Shown in pieces: positions 5,459-5,554 of a stretch of DNA of 5,554 bases. A program made the position numbers and the translations under genes. The notes beneath the pieces are model-generated. The model had not been told where the DNA came from, ran no database searches, and worked only from the letters and a program-made list of their open reading frames with translations. Source of the DNA: Clostridia bacterium (GTDB lineage Bacteria; Bacillota; Clostridia; Oscillospirales; Acutalibacteraceae); NCBI GenBank assembly GCA_017614275.1, contig JAGACE010000034.1, positions 1 through 5,554 of the forward strand, in the 5' to 3' direction. Within the stretch, counting starts at the first letter, position 1, and each line of letters starts with the position of its first letter.

Positions 5459-5554
5459 TTATTTGCCTCGTTTTTCCCGCAGTTCCTCGAAAAATGTCTG
5501 CAGCAGCGCGGCGCAGTCGGCTTCCCGCACGCCGCCCCGGGCGACGGGCCGATG
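5459..5554 (-). CDS. tadA: tRNA adenosine(34) deaminase TadA, C-terminal end only
   Basis: The minus-strand frame is open from the window edge to a TAA at 5461-5459, giving 31 residues that start HRPVARGGV and continue EADCAALLQTFFEELREKR. This matches the C-terminal pattern of TadA (HR, then G-V/I, then ECAALL, then FF and a basic tail; E. coli has ADECAALLSDFF). TadA is the zinc-dependent deaminase that converts adenosine to inosine at the wobble position of tRNA-Arg(ACG). The catalytic HAE and PCxxC motifs lie outside the window, so the call rests on the tail alone. A related cytidine/guanine deaminase is possible but less likely. Confidence 0.72.
   Translation of the reverse strand, partial: HRPVARGGVREADCAALLQTFFEELREKRGK

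Overview
The window looks like a piece of chromosome from a GC-rich, Gram-positive gut-type anaerobe of the Clostridia (my guess is the Oscillospirales/Ruminococcaceae side). The reasons are strong G/C use at third codon positions, clear GGAG-type ribosome binding sites, U-tailed intrinsic terminators, a surface protein ending in 22-residue aromatic repeats of the kind common in gut Firmicutes, and PflX-type radical SAM and short Mrp proteins. The lineage is inference; no rRNA or phylogenetic marker is present.

Layout: (1) 1-1439, plus strand, the end of a two-gene unit: a 5'-truncated PflX-like radical SAM protein whose stop overlaps by 4 nt the GTG start of a putative papain-like/C39-like cysteine peptidase. 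A perfect 13-bp terminator follows (1448-1483). (2) 1565-3115, plus strand: a secreted SGNH/GDSL hydrolase with a C-terminal 22-residue repeat array, with its own candidate promoter and terminator. (3) 3296-4510, plus strand: a family I.5 (Geobacillus/Staphylococcus-type) lipase lacking a signal peptide, preceded by a TATAAT box that overlaps an inverted repeat. (4) 4562-5377, minus strand: a short Mrp/NBP35 (ApbC) Fe-S carrier ATPase, convergent with the lipase and sharing a bidirectional terminator. (5) 5459-5554, minus strand: the last 31 codons of what looks like tadA, the tRNA adenosine-34 deaminase.

The genes form separate transcription units rather than one pathway. Two are predicted ester hydrolases of unrelated folds lying side by side, one predicted to be exported and wall-attached and the other predicted to stay inside the cell. 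tadA and mrp are housekeeping genes. I see no phage, insertion sequence, CRISPR or RNA gene.

The points most worth a second look are these. The signal-less lipase keeps all four zinc ligands of thermophilic Bacillus lipases but has lost calcium-site ligands. Two terminators 1.4 kb apart have identical 13-bp stems. The surface protein carries a two-unit (132-nt) tandem duplication. The radical SAM/cysteine-peptidase pair appears translationally coupled.
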